DNA of 64,000 bases, from NCBI RefSeq assembly GCF_037975245.1, contig NC_092569.1, forward strand, positions 2,335,501 through 2,399,500. Direction: 5' to 3'. Below, piece after piece: positions 50,985 through 61,709 of this stretch (position 1 is its first letter; each line of letters opens with the position of its first letter). This DNA comes from Apostichopus japonicus (Eukaryota; Echinodermata; Holothuroidea; Aspidochirotida; Stichopodidae). The notes under the pieces were generated by a model that saw nothing but the letters and a program-made list of their open reading frames with translations, did not search any database and had not been told where the DNA came from. Both the position numbers and the translations under genes were made by a program.

Positions 50985-53003
50985 CTGAAAAGAAAATGAA
51001 ATGAAAATTTCAAAGCATCTTTACAGGGTTTTCATTTACAGCTTTTAGAATCAAACAAGAAGGTAACGACAACATATCTAGAAAGACCAATATTCTAAAT
51101 GATATGACTAGATGCAAACCTAGGTGCAATATAAACATAGTCTTCACCGTTACAAACAAAGTTGACTATGACGAGGAATAATTTACTGTTCAAATTTTGT
51201 GCAGCAGTTTTGAAAGCTTTGATCATTGTCTCTTCACAATTTATACTTCTGTCCCTGTGAACGAAAACAGCTAAACATCGTTACACCTGTATAGCAATCT
51301 GTTCATTTTGCAATGCGAATACCAGACTAACTATTCACTGTATGATTGTTAAGATATCATTAAAATATCCAAGGTCAGAAAATAATAAATAGGTTTATTC
51401 TTTTTTTTCTTGATTTTGCCACAAGTAAACCTTAAAGAGAGAAGGAAAGAGACTGTTAACATCCTGCATATATACCGCAAAAAGCCTGCACAGGTAAATT
51501 GATAAATGTTTATACAGGGCTTCATTTTGAGCCTAGCAGGGTGCAGTTATAGGGCCTGAGTTTAGAGTTTGATTCTTGAAGGGTCTTTGTCAGAGGCTAA
51601 CTGAGGCAATGGATAGAAAATCATGGTAGGGTTAAATGGACAAGAAGGACAATCATAATATAATAAGGACAACTGAACATGATAATAATGAGCAGGGAGG
51701 GGGAAGGGCTGCAGGAGATAAACTGAGCAAAGGAGAGTTAACAATGAAATTGAGGTAGCGAGGAAACAAAGGGGATATTAGGAAGGAGAAAAGAGGGAGT
51801 GGGGATGGACAAGTGGGGTGGTAAAGAAAGGAGGGAGAGGGGGAGATTTCATGCAAACTGTATCAGTCATGTAACATGTCTTTTGTAAAATTTGGATGCC
51901 TTGTTGAGTTGTGCCATACATATAGTGGCTTGGGAGGTTGAAGTGTCACACCATCTGGGGCTTCAGTCTTCATAGAGTTGACTGACTGTCGATCTATGGA
52001 CATAGATCCATTTCTTTTTGATTTCTTTTTTCTCATCTTTATCATTTGTACATTTATGTAAAGTGTTTTCGATCTTGCTCGGAGAAAGGAAACAATGACA
52101 AAACTAAAAGAACAAGCAAGAACCCAAATGAAAAGCATTAGTTGAATAAGAACAAGCAAGAACTTAATGCTGATTTTAATTGCTCATTACTTATATAAGA
52201 CCTTCTATTATGTGCATTGAAGAAAATTGCATTTTCATTTTGTAAAAGGAAATTTCAACTTTTTTTAAACAAAAAAATGTAATACTGTATAGATCAATTT
52301 CTATCAAGCAATGATTCTATGGCCCCAGATTCACAGTCATAGAAGTTTTGTCTTCTTACTTGAGGAAGTTTTTTGTCGGATTTAAAACTGAATACTTCAT
52401 TAATTATAACCAAATGCTTGCAACTGTCGGTCTGTAAGTTATATTGGGGGGAGGGGGGGGGGGGGGGAGTATCCAAATACAGGTATTTGTAGGAATTGAA
52501 GTAAGGATCAGACAGGGCAAAACAACTTTCTTGGGCAAGTTAGATATTGCATTTGAATCTTATTGAAATGGCAGAGCACCAAAGCAGTTTTTCAGCTTTC
52601 AAAATGCCACCGGGGAAATTTTCAATAATCTGAAATGTCTTCAAGACATTTTTTTTATTCTCTGAGAGAATACTTGTACGGAAATGTCATAAGATCGTCA
52701 ACTTGAGCCATACGCCTTAATTTTTACATAGTTTTCTGATGCAAGTATCACTTGGTGTTTCAAAATAATTTTCAGCCCTGATCAAGATAATTATGAGGAC
52801 ACCTACGACATCTTGGTTAAAAGGGCAAAGCCCTTTTGGCCTTTGGTAATGGACGATTTTTATCTTTTTTAAGGACATTACGGCAAGTGGATGAGGTCAG
52901 CTATGGCAACGTGCCATGTGGCCCCTGGGCTTATTTCAAGCCCTGTTGTACAGGGGACAATGCAACACAAGAGTAACTCTGCCTTCCTATAAATGTCATT
53001 TTA

Positions 53004-53204
<201 letters not shown>

Positions 53205-54100
53205 TTACGACGAGGTACAAACTCAAAAGAGCAATGACATTATTCATGAGCTGCTTATCAATGAATGCAAGAAAGTATTTTAGGCTAGCTGAACCCTCTT
53301 CGTATCTATAGGTATTTAAATGAAACAAGCACATTTATTGGGAAACATATTAAATGGCAGAATTGACAGTAACAAGAAAGTCTTGACCAGTATGAAAGTC
53401 GAAAGATCTTATCAGGTTTTGGTTAAAATATTATGGCACATAATATCACATTAAAGAGAAGATTTATAGGAAAAGTCCAAGTTCCGAAAAACTCCTTTTC
53501 AAAGCAAAAGTTAGTAAGAAAGAAATATCTGCTCTATTTCAATTTTGTGTGGTTTTATCTGTATTTTTTACTAACTTAACATATTGCCAAGCTAATCAAA
53601 TCAAACATTCCTAACATATATTTGTGTGAGCACAAATGGGTACACCTGAAGAAGATTTTCAAGGACAAAATTGTGATTTTAACAAATTTATAGGTGTGAC
53701 AAATTCCTCCCACTACTGTACTTATAAGTTTCAGAGCCACAACCCCTCCCCCTCCCTCCAGGCCTTTCTCCATCAATAACACCAAGACCAGGCCTGTAGG
53801 CACTTGTCAAATCTGGAGGGGCAGAGTGTTTGTTTGGAAGGGCAGAATTGTTTTTGTTTGAGAGGGGGATTTGCATGGATCCACCATATGGCTCCACTAC
53901 TGCAACCATAAACTTGACAAAAAATGGGGTGTACAATCAACATTTTTGGGAGCATAGTCCCAGAATCCCCCACCACCCCCCCCCCCCTCCCCGACCAAGG
54001 CAGAATGAAAACATGGCAGGTGGAACAATTTTGTATCATTGAGCCACACACAGTACTGCAAGTTGATTGTTGCATTACTATTCAGTAACGTTTAACTCAC

Positions 54101-54203
54101 CTCTGGGGAATCGAACGGATATCTACTGGAGAATTTAAATTGGAGCTGAAATTTCTCACCATGGTAAAGAGAATCCTCTGCCCCTTCTATATGAACAATC
54201 CAT
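54101..54203 (-). CDS. UBE2W: UBE2W, coding exon 3
   Basis: Bounded by TTTTAG and GTGAGT, 103 nt, completing the codon opened in exon 2 (AC|A, Thr) and ending in phase 0. It encodes WIVHIEGAEDSLYHGEKFQL and FKFSSRYPFDSPE, the strands that carry the UBC-fold signatures YxGexF and YPFxxP. The match to human UBE2W is close. Confidence 0.95.
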
Positions 54204-54299
54204 CTAAAAGGAAATATAATGATGGAAGTAAAATAAAAGATATCAGAGGACTTTAAATTGACTCAATAAGCAGAGCTACAAAGTTGCAGTTCACTCCCA

Positions 54300-54415
54300 G
54301 ACACATTACACATTACAGTGCATGACAGTACTACACTACCATACAGTACACTATAGTATACTACAGTGCAGTACTACAGTAGAGTACACTACAGTACAGT
54401 ACACACAGAAGGGTT
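54300..54415. repeat. Low-complexity ACAGTACT-type repeat
   Basis: Irregular TACAGTACACTACAGT units, in UBE2W intron 2. Confidence 0.8.
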
Positions 54416-55350
54416 ACACTGTACAACCGTACCTTTACACAGTACTATAAAAGCTCCTGATTACACAGGCCTGCTGTAATGTTATGGAATGGTTGTTTTT
54501 ATGCAATCCCTATCTAATGAGCAGCATTTCATACTTTACTGCTATGCCTGATAGTGGCCACATATCTGGTCACTCCTAGTAATATTTGCAGGGATAGTGT
54601 CTGACTGTTAAATTTAAGTACTATCTAGCAAGAAGCTGTTCACCCCTTCTAGTGATTGTGGCTCCCAATATTATGGAAAGATAGTATAGAGGCAATCACT
54701 ACTGATACCATCTCAGAGAAGGACTACTTATAAATTTCAATTGTATTACTGACAATGACTATCTGGTCACTCCTATTATTGACGGGTACTGACTATTAAT
54801 TTCTGCTACTGTTTCACGTAATGAGGGTCTATTCTCACTTTCTATTGAATTTGACTCTCAATATTATGGAGATAATGTACGATACAGTGCTGTCTGTAAA
54901 ATTGTGTGATTTTGTCAGGAAAATCTTGTCTTTTGTTTACAAAAGTTCTCCCAGTATTTGGGAACATGAAAGATCTTGCTGGGGAGATCCTGTGACATTC
55001 CATCAGGGATGTCTTGTTGATTCATGTTCTCTAGGTTTGCATTAGTGTCAGTTTTATGGTGCCTTTATTGCTGCCTTTAGTGGTGACAGTGGTGCCCTTA
55101 GTGGCAACTTAGTGGTGGCAACTTAGTGGTTACTAAGTTGCAAACATTTTATTCACAATTGAGTGCCACTCACACCAACTTTTTGTTCACTATAAACACA
55201 GTCTAGTCTCAGTGTCTGGTTACAAATTATTGGAAGTTTTGACCTCCAATAAAGAACTTTTTTTCGGCAAGTTTTAGCATGCTATAATTGCAATCAGTTA
55301 CTTTGAATGGTTACTACTTTTTAAAAAGAGAAGCATATGAAGTCACATAC

Positions 55351-55442
55351 GTAGTGAGAGTGTTGGTAACTGATTCGGTATCTATAGCCATCCCTTTAGG
55401 AGGTTCATTTTGAAACTGCATGAGCTCCTTCTGCAATCGCTT
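55351..55442 (-). CDS. UBE2W: UBE2W, coding exon 2 (N-terminal helix of the UBC fold)
   Basis: Preceded by TTTACAG and followed by GTATGT. It is 92 nt, starts in phase 0 and leaves two bases for the next exon. It encodes the KRLQKEL helix, then NEPPKGM and the start of beta strand 1, matching human UBE2W KRLQKELLALQNDPPPGM. The surrounding frame is open by chance, but the conserved part stops at the splice sites. Confidence 0.93.
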
Positions 55443-55794
55443 CTGTAAATAACAAAGAGGAATAAAAAACCGATACAGTGATTTAACATTGAAGAACTTT
55501 GTGTATAGTCAGATTTTTGGAATAACATTGAGAGATCTATGTATGGTTCACAGTATCTGTTAAAAAGTGATGAGATCATGACATGGTATGTGACAAATAA
55601 AATGATATCATAAAACAATTGATATAACAATATCAATATTTTCAACTCGAATTCAATTATGATTCACTGATCAACACAGATCTTGGCTTCAGGAAGAAGC
55701 CATCATTGGCTTATCAAAGCCGCAAGCTGACCAAAGTCAGTCTCTTAGATTCATATTTTAACGTCCACGATTATCAATTGTAATTTGTCAACAA

Positions 55795-55875
55795 CTCTGT
55801 AACTGGACGACATACATCGAACTCGGGACCTTCTAATTGAAAGGCACCAGCGTTAACTACTGAGCTAACAACACT
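55795..55875 (-). repeat. Possible tRNA-derived SINE remnant, in UBE2W intron 1
   Basis: Read on the minus strand, TTAGCTCAGTAGTTAACGC resembles a tRNA D-arm/A box, and GAGTTCGATG, about 45 bases on, resembles a B box. CCTTTCAATTAGAAGG between them can form an anticodon-like stem. The T-arm and acceptor stem do not pair properly, so it is not a functional tRNA. Confidence 0.4.
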
Positions 55876-56728
55876 CCCTGGATACTGAGGGCATTAAAAT
55901 TTTGCTCTGTGGATAGTTCTGTTCTTCATGTTCATTATTTCATCCAGATTTCACCAGAACAGAGAAAGAATTATAGCTGTAAATAGTAGTGCGTGAAACT
56001 GCTTGAAGGACAGAACGATTTCCCAAACTTTGCACACACTAAGAAGTTTACTGTTTAATCTATTTAAATGGTTGAAATAGTTCATGAAAATGTCTCAAAT
56101 TTCATTTTATTCTTTCTCCTTGTTTGACTGGCATTTTTGGCCGTCTTTGCTAGTGCTCTGTACATTAAAATGGCGATGGAAAAAGTTGATAAAATTTGAA
56201 TTAAAAATATGGCAACTCGTTTTTCAGTGCAGGTACATATAATGTAGTGAGCGAAGTAAGGGGATATATGCAAATTATCATATACCACTTATCACTATAC
56301 ATAACTTTATATATATTGTAGCAGAATAGGATTGAGTAACATATGGCCAAAGAATCTATAGGCCTTGTTGGGTTTTATGTTGAATGCATATCTACAGTTA
56401 TCCTGGGGTCCAGGCTGAAATAAGCAAACAGGTACCAGTTCTCAACACTGATACTGCTGGTATAAGTCTTAATGAACTTAACAGTCGCAGTAAATGCCGT
56501 ACAGAAGTGTATTAACAGGCCATCCACGACTCAATGGCAAAATAAAAGAAAATTATCGCGAAACCGGGCCCATCAATATCGAACATATTGGAGTTAAAAG
56601 GAAAGATGCGGAACTATTATTAAAAGCTAATAACATACCTCCTAAAGTGTACGAATGCTAAGCAACTGTAAATTTCTAGCAGTAAAGTTAATTATTTTGC
56701 CTAAGAATGTAAATAAGATGAAGCAAAC

Positions 56729-56752
56729 CTGCATTGCAGTGTTAGAGAACAT
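56729..56752 (-). CDS. UBE2W: UBE2W, coding exon 1
   Basis: First of six minus-strand coding exons of UBE2W, the E2 enzyme that attaches a single ubiquitin to the alpha-amino group of protein N-termini, preferring disordered ones. The six exons give a complete 154-residue protein (the human protein is 151). This exon encodes MFSNTAMQ and ends CAG|GTTTGC in phase 0, exactly where the human protein has its short variable N-terminus (MASMQ) before KRLQKEL. An ATG 9 bases upstream is followed at once by a stop, so the start at 56752 is preferred. The gene is head to head with HURP. Confidence 0.85.
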
Positions 56753-57110
56753 TTTTACATGACCGCCGATTTGTTTTGCTTGGTAGGCAGGGTCATCTCA
56801 GGTCAATATACTGTTTATCTAAACGGCTGTTGACGAATTCTATGGTTTAAGAAGGAACCAATCAGCGGCGAGGTAAATACGGTCCTGAACTATTTCAAAC
56901 CACAATGTTCAGTGTTGTCCGCGAGCTAACGTTGTAAGCTATACAAGTATAACTCTATAAGGTAATCAAGCTGGCAAATGCACATTGCTCGATAACAGTG
57001 CAGCGGTAGGCTACGGAGATTACTACAATACAAGGCCTAGCCTACAACAATTTAGCAAGGGCAGCAGTGGCAGTCGTTATAAGTTTTATAACATCTTTTT
57101 GAATGAGAAA
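56753..57110. promoter_or_regulatory. Shared UBE2W/HURP promoter with CCAAT box and CHR-like site
   Basis: The two start codons are 358 bp apart on opposite strands, so this gap must hold both 5' UTRs and the promoter(s). A CCAAT box is at 56858-56862 in a GC-richer patch (CCAATCAGCGGCGAGG). The sequence TTCAAA (TTTGAA on the other strand, the cell-cycle homology region consensus) is at 56894-56899, 31 bp further on. NF-Y sites about 30 bp from a CHR are the known arrangement of G2/M genes bound by DREAM/MuvB, and vertebrate DLGAP5 is one of them. No TATA box is evident. Confidence 0.6.
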
Positions 57111-57342
57111 ATGTCGCGGAATTTGTACAAGAAAAAAGGAATCGGTGGTGTTGATCCAAAGGACAAGCGGCGCTTAAGGAGGTCAATTCACCAGAAAGAA
57201 GTGAGAGATCATGGGTTTCTAACAAGAAGAACAGCACTGGAAACTGGGCCAGATGATCTCAGTCCAGTTAAAGAACCAAGACCAGGGCATCCAGGCATTG
57301 CTAAAAAAACAGGACCAAAAACAAGTAGCGTGTCAGTCGGTG
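57111..57342 (+). CDS. DLGAP5: HURP/DLGAP5, coding exon 1
   Basis: Start of HURP, a mitotic spindle protein that binds and bundles kinetochore microtubules near chromosomes downstream of Ran and importin-beta. Six exons (573 codons) are inside the window, and the 3' end of the gene lies beyond it. This exon begins MSRNLYKKKG and contains the basic segment RRSIHQKEVRDHGF, similar to RKSLSQKENRHKEY near the human N-terminus. The donor is most likely GTAAAA at 57343 (phase 1). A second donor nine bases on (exon end 57351) keeps the same phase and would add three residues. The frame is open further upstream (to 56985) but has no earlier ATG. Confidence 0.8.
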
Positions 57343-58876
57343 GTAAAACATGTAAATATTTCGAGTTGGTTAATGTAACCTCATCCTAAGAAAAGGCTTC
57401 TCATGAATATCAAAATATTACATGCAGCCTTATTTCAAATTTCAGTCATGCTTTAAATAGACCAAGCCTAGGCCTAGGCAGTATTAATAATAGACGAGTA
57501 CTAGCCTAAGTAAGATATATTACAAGTAGTAGCCTAGTTATATTATGAAAGTAAATTATTCAACAAAGAACACAAGCTACTTATTATTGTACTAGCCTAG
57601 GCCTAAATGTAATATCCTGCTTAGGAAATAATTTGGTTTTAAAAAATTTCCGGATCACTTGAATTTGGGCTCTAACTTTGGTCTCATAAAATACTAGGGG
57701 CCTATGGTGCCCATCGCCTGCATAAACTGCTATTTATCTTTGCACCTTGAACTGTATGTATGAAAACGTGACCAGATCTTCCCGATCTTCCCGTCCCGAT
57801 CTTCTAAGTTTTCAATGTTTCATCCCCTATGAACAAGTGTCCTGTGAAATATCCCTGATTTAACAAGAACAAAATTTTAAAACACATGATTTTGTTCACA
57901 ACAGATTTAGAAATGTTTCAAAATTATCTACCTTCCTGCCTGTTATACTTTCATAACACTTCATTAAAAACAATAGATATATATATACACAAACACCTCG
58001 CACAGATGATGTACTGTAGGGCAGGCCTATTTTGCCATTCATGCGGAGTAATGTACAAGTGTGACAGTGTTCTACGACATAGAAGTTGTGTTACTCATTT
58101 GCTGCCCTACGTATAGACTGTCTACTCTTGATTAGGCCTATGTCATGTCTGTGCTCTACAGTACCAGACCAGCACTTTTTTATCAATGGAGAGAGATCTC
58201 TCCCCAAGCTTCACATTCCAAATTTAACATTTTGTCCCAGATTCCTGCTTAAAAAATATGGTCACCATTCAGTGAATGTGTGCAGGCTGTAGTAGTAAGT
58301 TCCTATTTTGCTTCAACAACATTTTGCTGTGCAATAAAGGATAATTTATTGCCTGCACCTAGAGTAGTGGTCACCTATATCTAACTCAAATGGTAAGTCT
58401 GTAAGAAACAGACATACAGTAAGTACTGAAGCCTACATGTACAGTAATAGGTAATAGTGTGCAGCTTGTATTTTAAACCTAGCATCTATAGGCCCTAGTG
58501 CCAATGACCCAATGAGCTTGGGTGGTCAGGCCTTGACTTCACATCTTTCTTATGATTAGAAATGATCTTCAGAAAATGTAACCTTAAAATATCATACTTC
58601 AAATAATACTTTAATATCAAATAGCCTTTTGAATTGTACTGTAGGTCTACTCAAGATATTAACAAGTCAAACAGCAATAAATACATAGGCTACTGTGATT
58701 AGGCCTAGAATTAAAAACATATCAATTGCTAAGTCAGCTACCTGTACGGTGTACCTACTGTACTGTACCTGTTGATTAATGGTTTCCAAGTCTGTGATTA
58801 TTTGATTTAGTGGTATCCAGACTAATCCTAATTCCTCAACACATATTTTATGTAAATTTTCTTTTTCCTTCTTCAG

Positions 58877-59064
58877 CAAATAAAGTCCATGTAACTAAGC
58901 AGGCAGATCCAAGAAGAGAAATGCTCATGAAATGGAAAGTAGAGAAAGAAACAAAAAGGAAGATTGATCAAATGAAGCAATCGAAGAGTAAACCAAACTT
59001 CAAAGTCTTTAAAGTCAACCATGACAAAGCCTCTTTCTTGGAAAGTGATAAAAAATCCAAGCAG
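58877..59064 (+). CDS. DLGAP5: HURP/DLGAP5, coding exon 2 (basic coiled coil)
   Basis: Bounded by CTTCTTCAG and GTAACT, it completes a phase-1 codon and ends in phase 0. It encodes a strongly basic helical stretch, PRREMLMKWKVEKETKRKID, then FKVFKVNHDKASF. This is the equivalent of human HURP PRAMKTILGDQRKQMLQKYK through RGIFKVGRYRP, the N-terminal microtubule-binding region. Confidence 0.88.
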
Positions 59065-59479
59065 GTAACTGATTGAATTATTTTATAAATGCCAAAACAG
59101 GTTCTGTCTTCTTTTTTTCTGTTATGAACTCACCATTGCAAAAGGAGATTGCAATAAAGTTGCCTCATTTCCCCTTACAAAACATGGGGTTTCACTAACT
59201 GTACATCAAAAGTATGGTGAGCCATATATGTTGTTCTTTCCTGCCTCTTAAGACGTTCAGGTACTAAGCTAAAAATTGGATAAATTTGAGACGTTACCTT
59301 CTCCCACTCCCCCGGCCCTTTTGAAAACTTCTTGCTGCACCCTCTTTTGAAAATTTACCATCTTCCGTTCTCATCTGGAGGTGTCTTTAATTAATACGCA
59401 AGTACTGATGATCTTAATTTGCTAAACTACAGTAGCTTACCGATGATAAAAACTGTTTTTTAATATTTTTTGCCTTTAG

Positions 59480-59570
59480 GGTGCAACTAAGAGAGTTCCT
59501 GTCAAGAAAGCTACATCCATCAACAGCACAATTCCACCAGTGAGAAGGTCATCAAGACTGGCTTCTAAAG
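59480..59570 (+). CDS. DLGAP5: HURP/DLGAP5, coding exon 3
   Basis: Bounded by TGCCTTTAG and a weak donor GTTCGT, 91 nt, phase 0 to phase 1. It encodes a short basic linker (GATKRVPVKKATSI, then VRRSSRLASK), like the SVRITRSKAKD linker in the human protein. The phase fit with both neighbours supports it more than the sequence does. Confidence 0.75.
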
Positions 59571-60066
59571 GTTCGTTGAGCCAAGTCTGTAATATAATTA
59601 ATTCAAGTTTAGGTTAAAACAGCAGTTATAATTATTTATACATTTTTTGAGGGGGGGTGGGGTTATGAACTTTGTACAGTACATCTCATCAAATTGAAGA
59701 CCTACCGTAGGTATGGTTCTGTACTGTACTGCTATATTTGTGAAATATTTGGTTTACTGTACTTTGTAAATGGTACTACTGTATATTGTGTCATACAACT
59801 GCTTGCAAATCAAGCCCTGATGAAGGCAGGCTAAAGCAAGTCAGTTTATGCATGTGCCTACTGCTTACATTTTAGCACCTACAGTGCAGTAGGTATTCGA
59901 GTAAGATCCATTCCATATTGGAAAAGAAAAGGTTGAGCGTCCAGGTCCTTGACATGTGGAGGTCATGAAGTAAAATATTCAATGGTGCCTCGGCTCCTGT
60001 AACCTTGATCAAAGCTAGAGCGTTAATAACCATGTGAATATTAATTCTTACAACTCTCTTTCTCAG

Positions 60067-61005
60067 ACAATGCTCCTGCTCCACGGACCAAACAGCAGCA
60101 GAGCTCTGGTCCGGGGATCAGAGGGAAAACTGCTGGAAGCAAACCTGTCCCGTTGGAAAGAAAACCAATCACTAGTAAACCATCATCAGCCATTCCCCAG
60201 AAGAATGTTACAAAGAAAGCTATTCCTAAGCTTAAGGAACCCGTTTTCCCGACAATGTCTTCCTTTACCTTCAGGAAAGAGATTTCTGTGAGCTTGAAAA
60301 ATGTACCAAATACCAAGAACAAAGTGACTGTCAAGTTCCCTACCACGAGCAAAGCACAGACAGAACGCAGAGTCACGAGGAGAGCAACTGCTACGACCAA
60401 TAACAAACCCACTATTTCTACTAGAGATGATAATAAGGGCAAAGGAACCAAGTCGAATACAAAGCTAGTGCCAGTAGCATCTTCAATGAAGGCAAGTAAA
60501 AAGTTAGAAAGGAAACCAGAAGGACCATCTAATAAATTTGGAAGTACTTCCCGAAGAACGGTAAGAAAGGCACAGCCGCAAAGTCATGAAGAAAAAGAGG
60601 AGAAACCACAAGATCGTGGTGAGCCATGCACCAATCAGAATCAAGTGCCAGTCGGTGAGATAGAACCAAATTCCCAAACCGAAGAGACCGTCTCTCCTTT
60701 GCATAAAAGACCAAAACTCGGGGAAGGTATGGAAGCAGACGAGCCGAAAGTTTCCTCAGAGGTAACGGATGAGGTTCCTCCAACTGTCGAAGATAGGGAA
60801 ACAGAAGATGCGGACGAGGAGATGAAAATGGTGGATGATAAGTTGGAAGAGAAACCAGTCTTCGTCGATCAGCCCGTAGTCAGTAAGGAAGACCAGGATG
60901 GGGCAGACCATTATCAGGGGGTGATGGACCAAGAGAGGAAGAGGTTGAAGGAACTTTGTTCGTCCTGGGAAGAAATGACGAAGATGGATAATGTTCCAGA
61001 AGATG
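60067..61005 (+). CDS. DLGAP5: HURP/DLGAP5, coding exon 4 (long basic linker to start of GKAP domain)
   Basis: Large exon (939 nt) bounded by TTTCTCAG and GTTAGT, phase 1 to 1. The first two thirds are Lys/Arg/Ser/Thr/Pro rich and look disordered, with R-V-T-R-R and similar basic clusters suited to tubulin binding. An acidic stretch follows. The last ~25 residues (YQGVMDQERKRLKELCSSWE) open the GKAP/SAPAP homology domain and match human HURP FRNILQSETEKLTSHCFEWD. No catalytic activity is expected. Confidence 0.88.
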
Positions 61006-61548
61006 GTTAGTATTATCCTGAAATTAGCCTGTAAAAGTAAATTTTACAGAAAAAAATCAATTCATGGGTGTGAATTTTGTGATATCTGCTGCTGTATTGA
61101 TAATAATCCAGCCTAGTCATAATTACTGTGATCAGAAATGATGCTTAATTGTGTCACATATAGTAAACCCATAGATAATTTGACCAGTTAACCATCCATG
61201 GATAAAGTTTAGTTGGATTATCTAGGTGGGAATCCGTTTCTGAAACATGGCTACTGTAGTAGTACGTATGAATGACCAGTGTGAATTGCATCTGATCAAG
61301 TTATAAAATAGCTGGTGTTGGAGAGTCGGCAAGTTGTCCCTGTCACAAAATGTACCAATGCATGACATACTGTAACCATAATTTGGAGATAGGAAAAAAG
61401 TTTGCTCTATCGTATGTACAATGTTGTTTATTAACATATTGTTTCATCTTGAGAAGTTGAGACGAAAGGTTCATGAAAGACTTTCACAATGTTGGTACAG
61501 ATACAGTGCCATTGTAAACACTCATATTATCCGTTTATTACTTAACAG

Positions 61549-61709
61549 TTCGCGGAGACATCCGCAGCGCCATCGGTAAAGCCCAGCTTCTCATGAACCA
61601 GCGATTTCATCAGTTCAGTGGTCTGATAGAGCAGTGTCGCTTAGGTCTCGGGGAGAAGAGAACTCATACCACCGACCTACAGGGATTCTGGGATATGGTC
61701 TACTTCCAA
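61549..61709 (+). CDS. DLGAP5: HURP/DLGAP5, coding exon 5 (GKAP domain core)
   Basis: Bounded by TTAACAG and GTAAGT, 161 nt, phase 1 to 0. It encodes IRSAIGKAQLLMNQRFHQFS, GLIEQC and TDLQGFWDMVYFQ. Human HURP has IRTAVGQTRLLMKERFKQFE, GLVDDC and TDLDGFWDMVSFQ, so this is the DLGAP5 branch of the DLGAP family. The 3' edge of this exon, with its donor, is the source of the repeat array that follows. Confidence 0.95.

Noticed and set aside
53773-54075. Minus-strand ORF of 100 codons between UBE2W exons 3 and 4
   Set aside because: Intronic, crosses poly-C, no E2 or other signature, and UBE2W reads cleanly without it.
55795-55875. tRNA gene on the minus strand
   Set aside because: A and B box likeness, but T-arm and acceptor stem do not pair; kept only as a possible SINE remnant.
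60041-60451. 136-codon minus-strand ORF, Leu/Val rich, could look like membrane protein
   Set aside because: Antisense shadow of the Lys/Thr-rich HURP exon 4.
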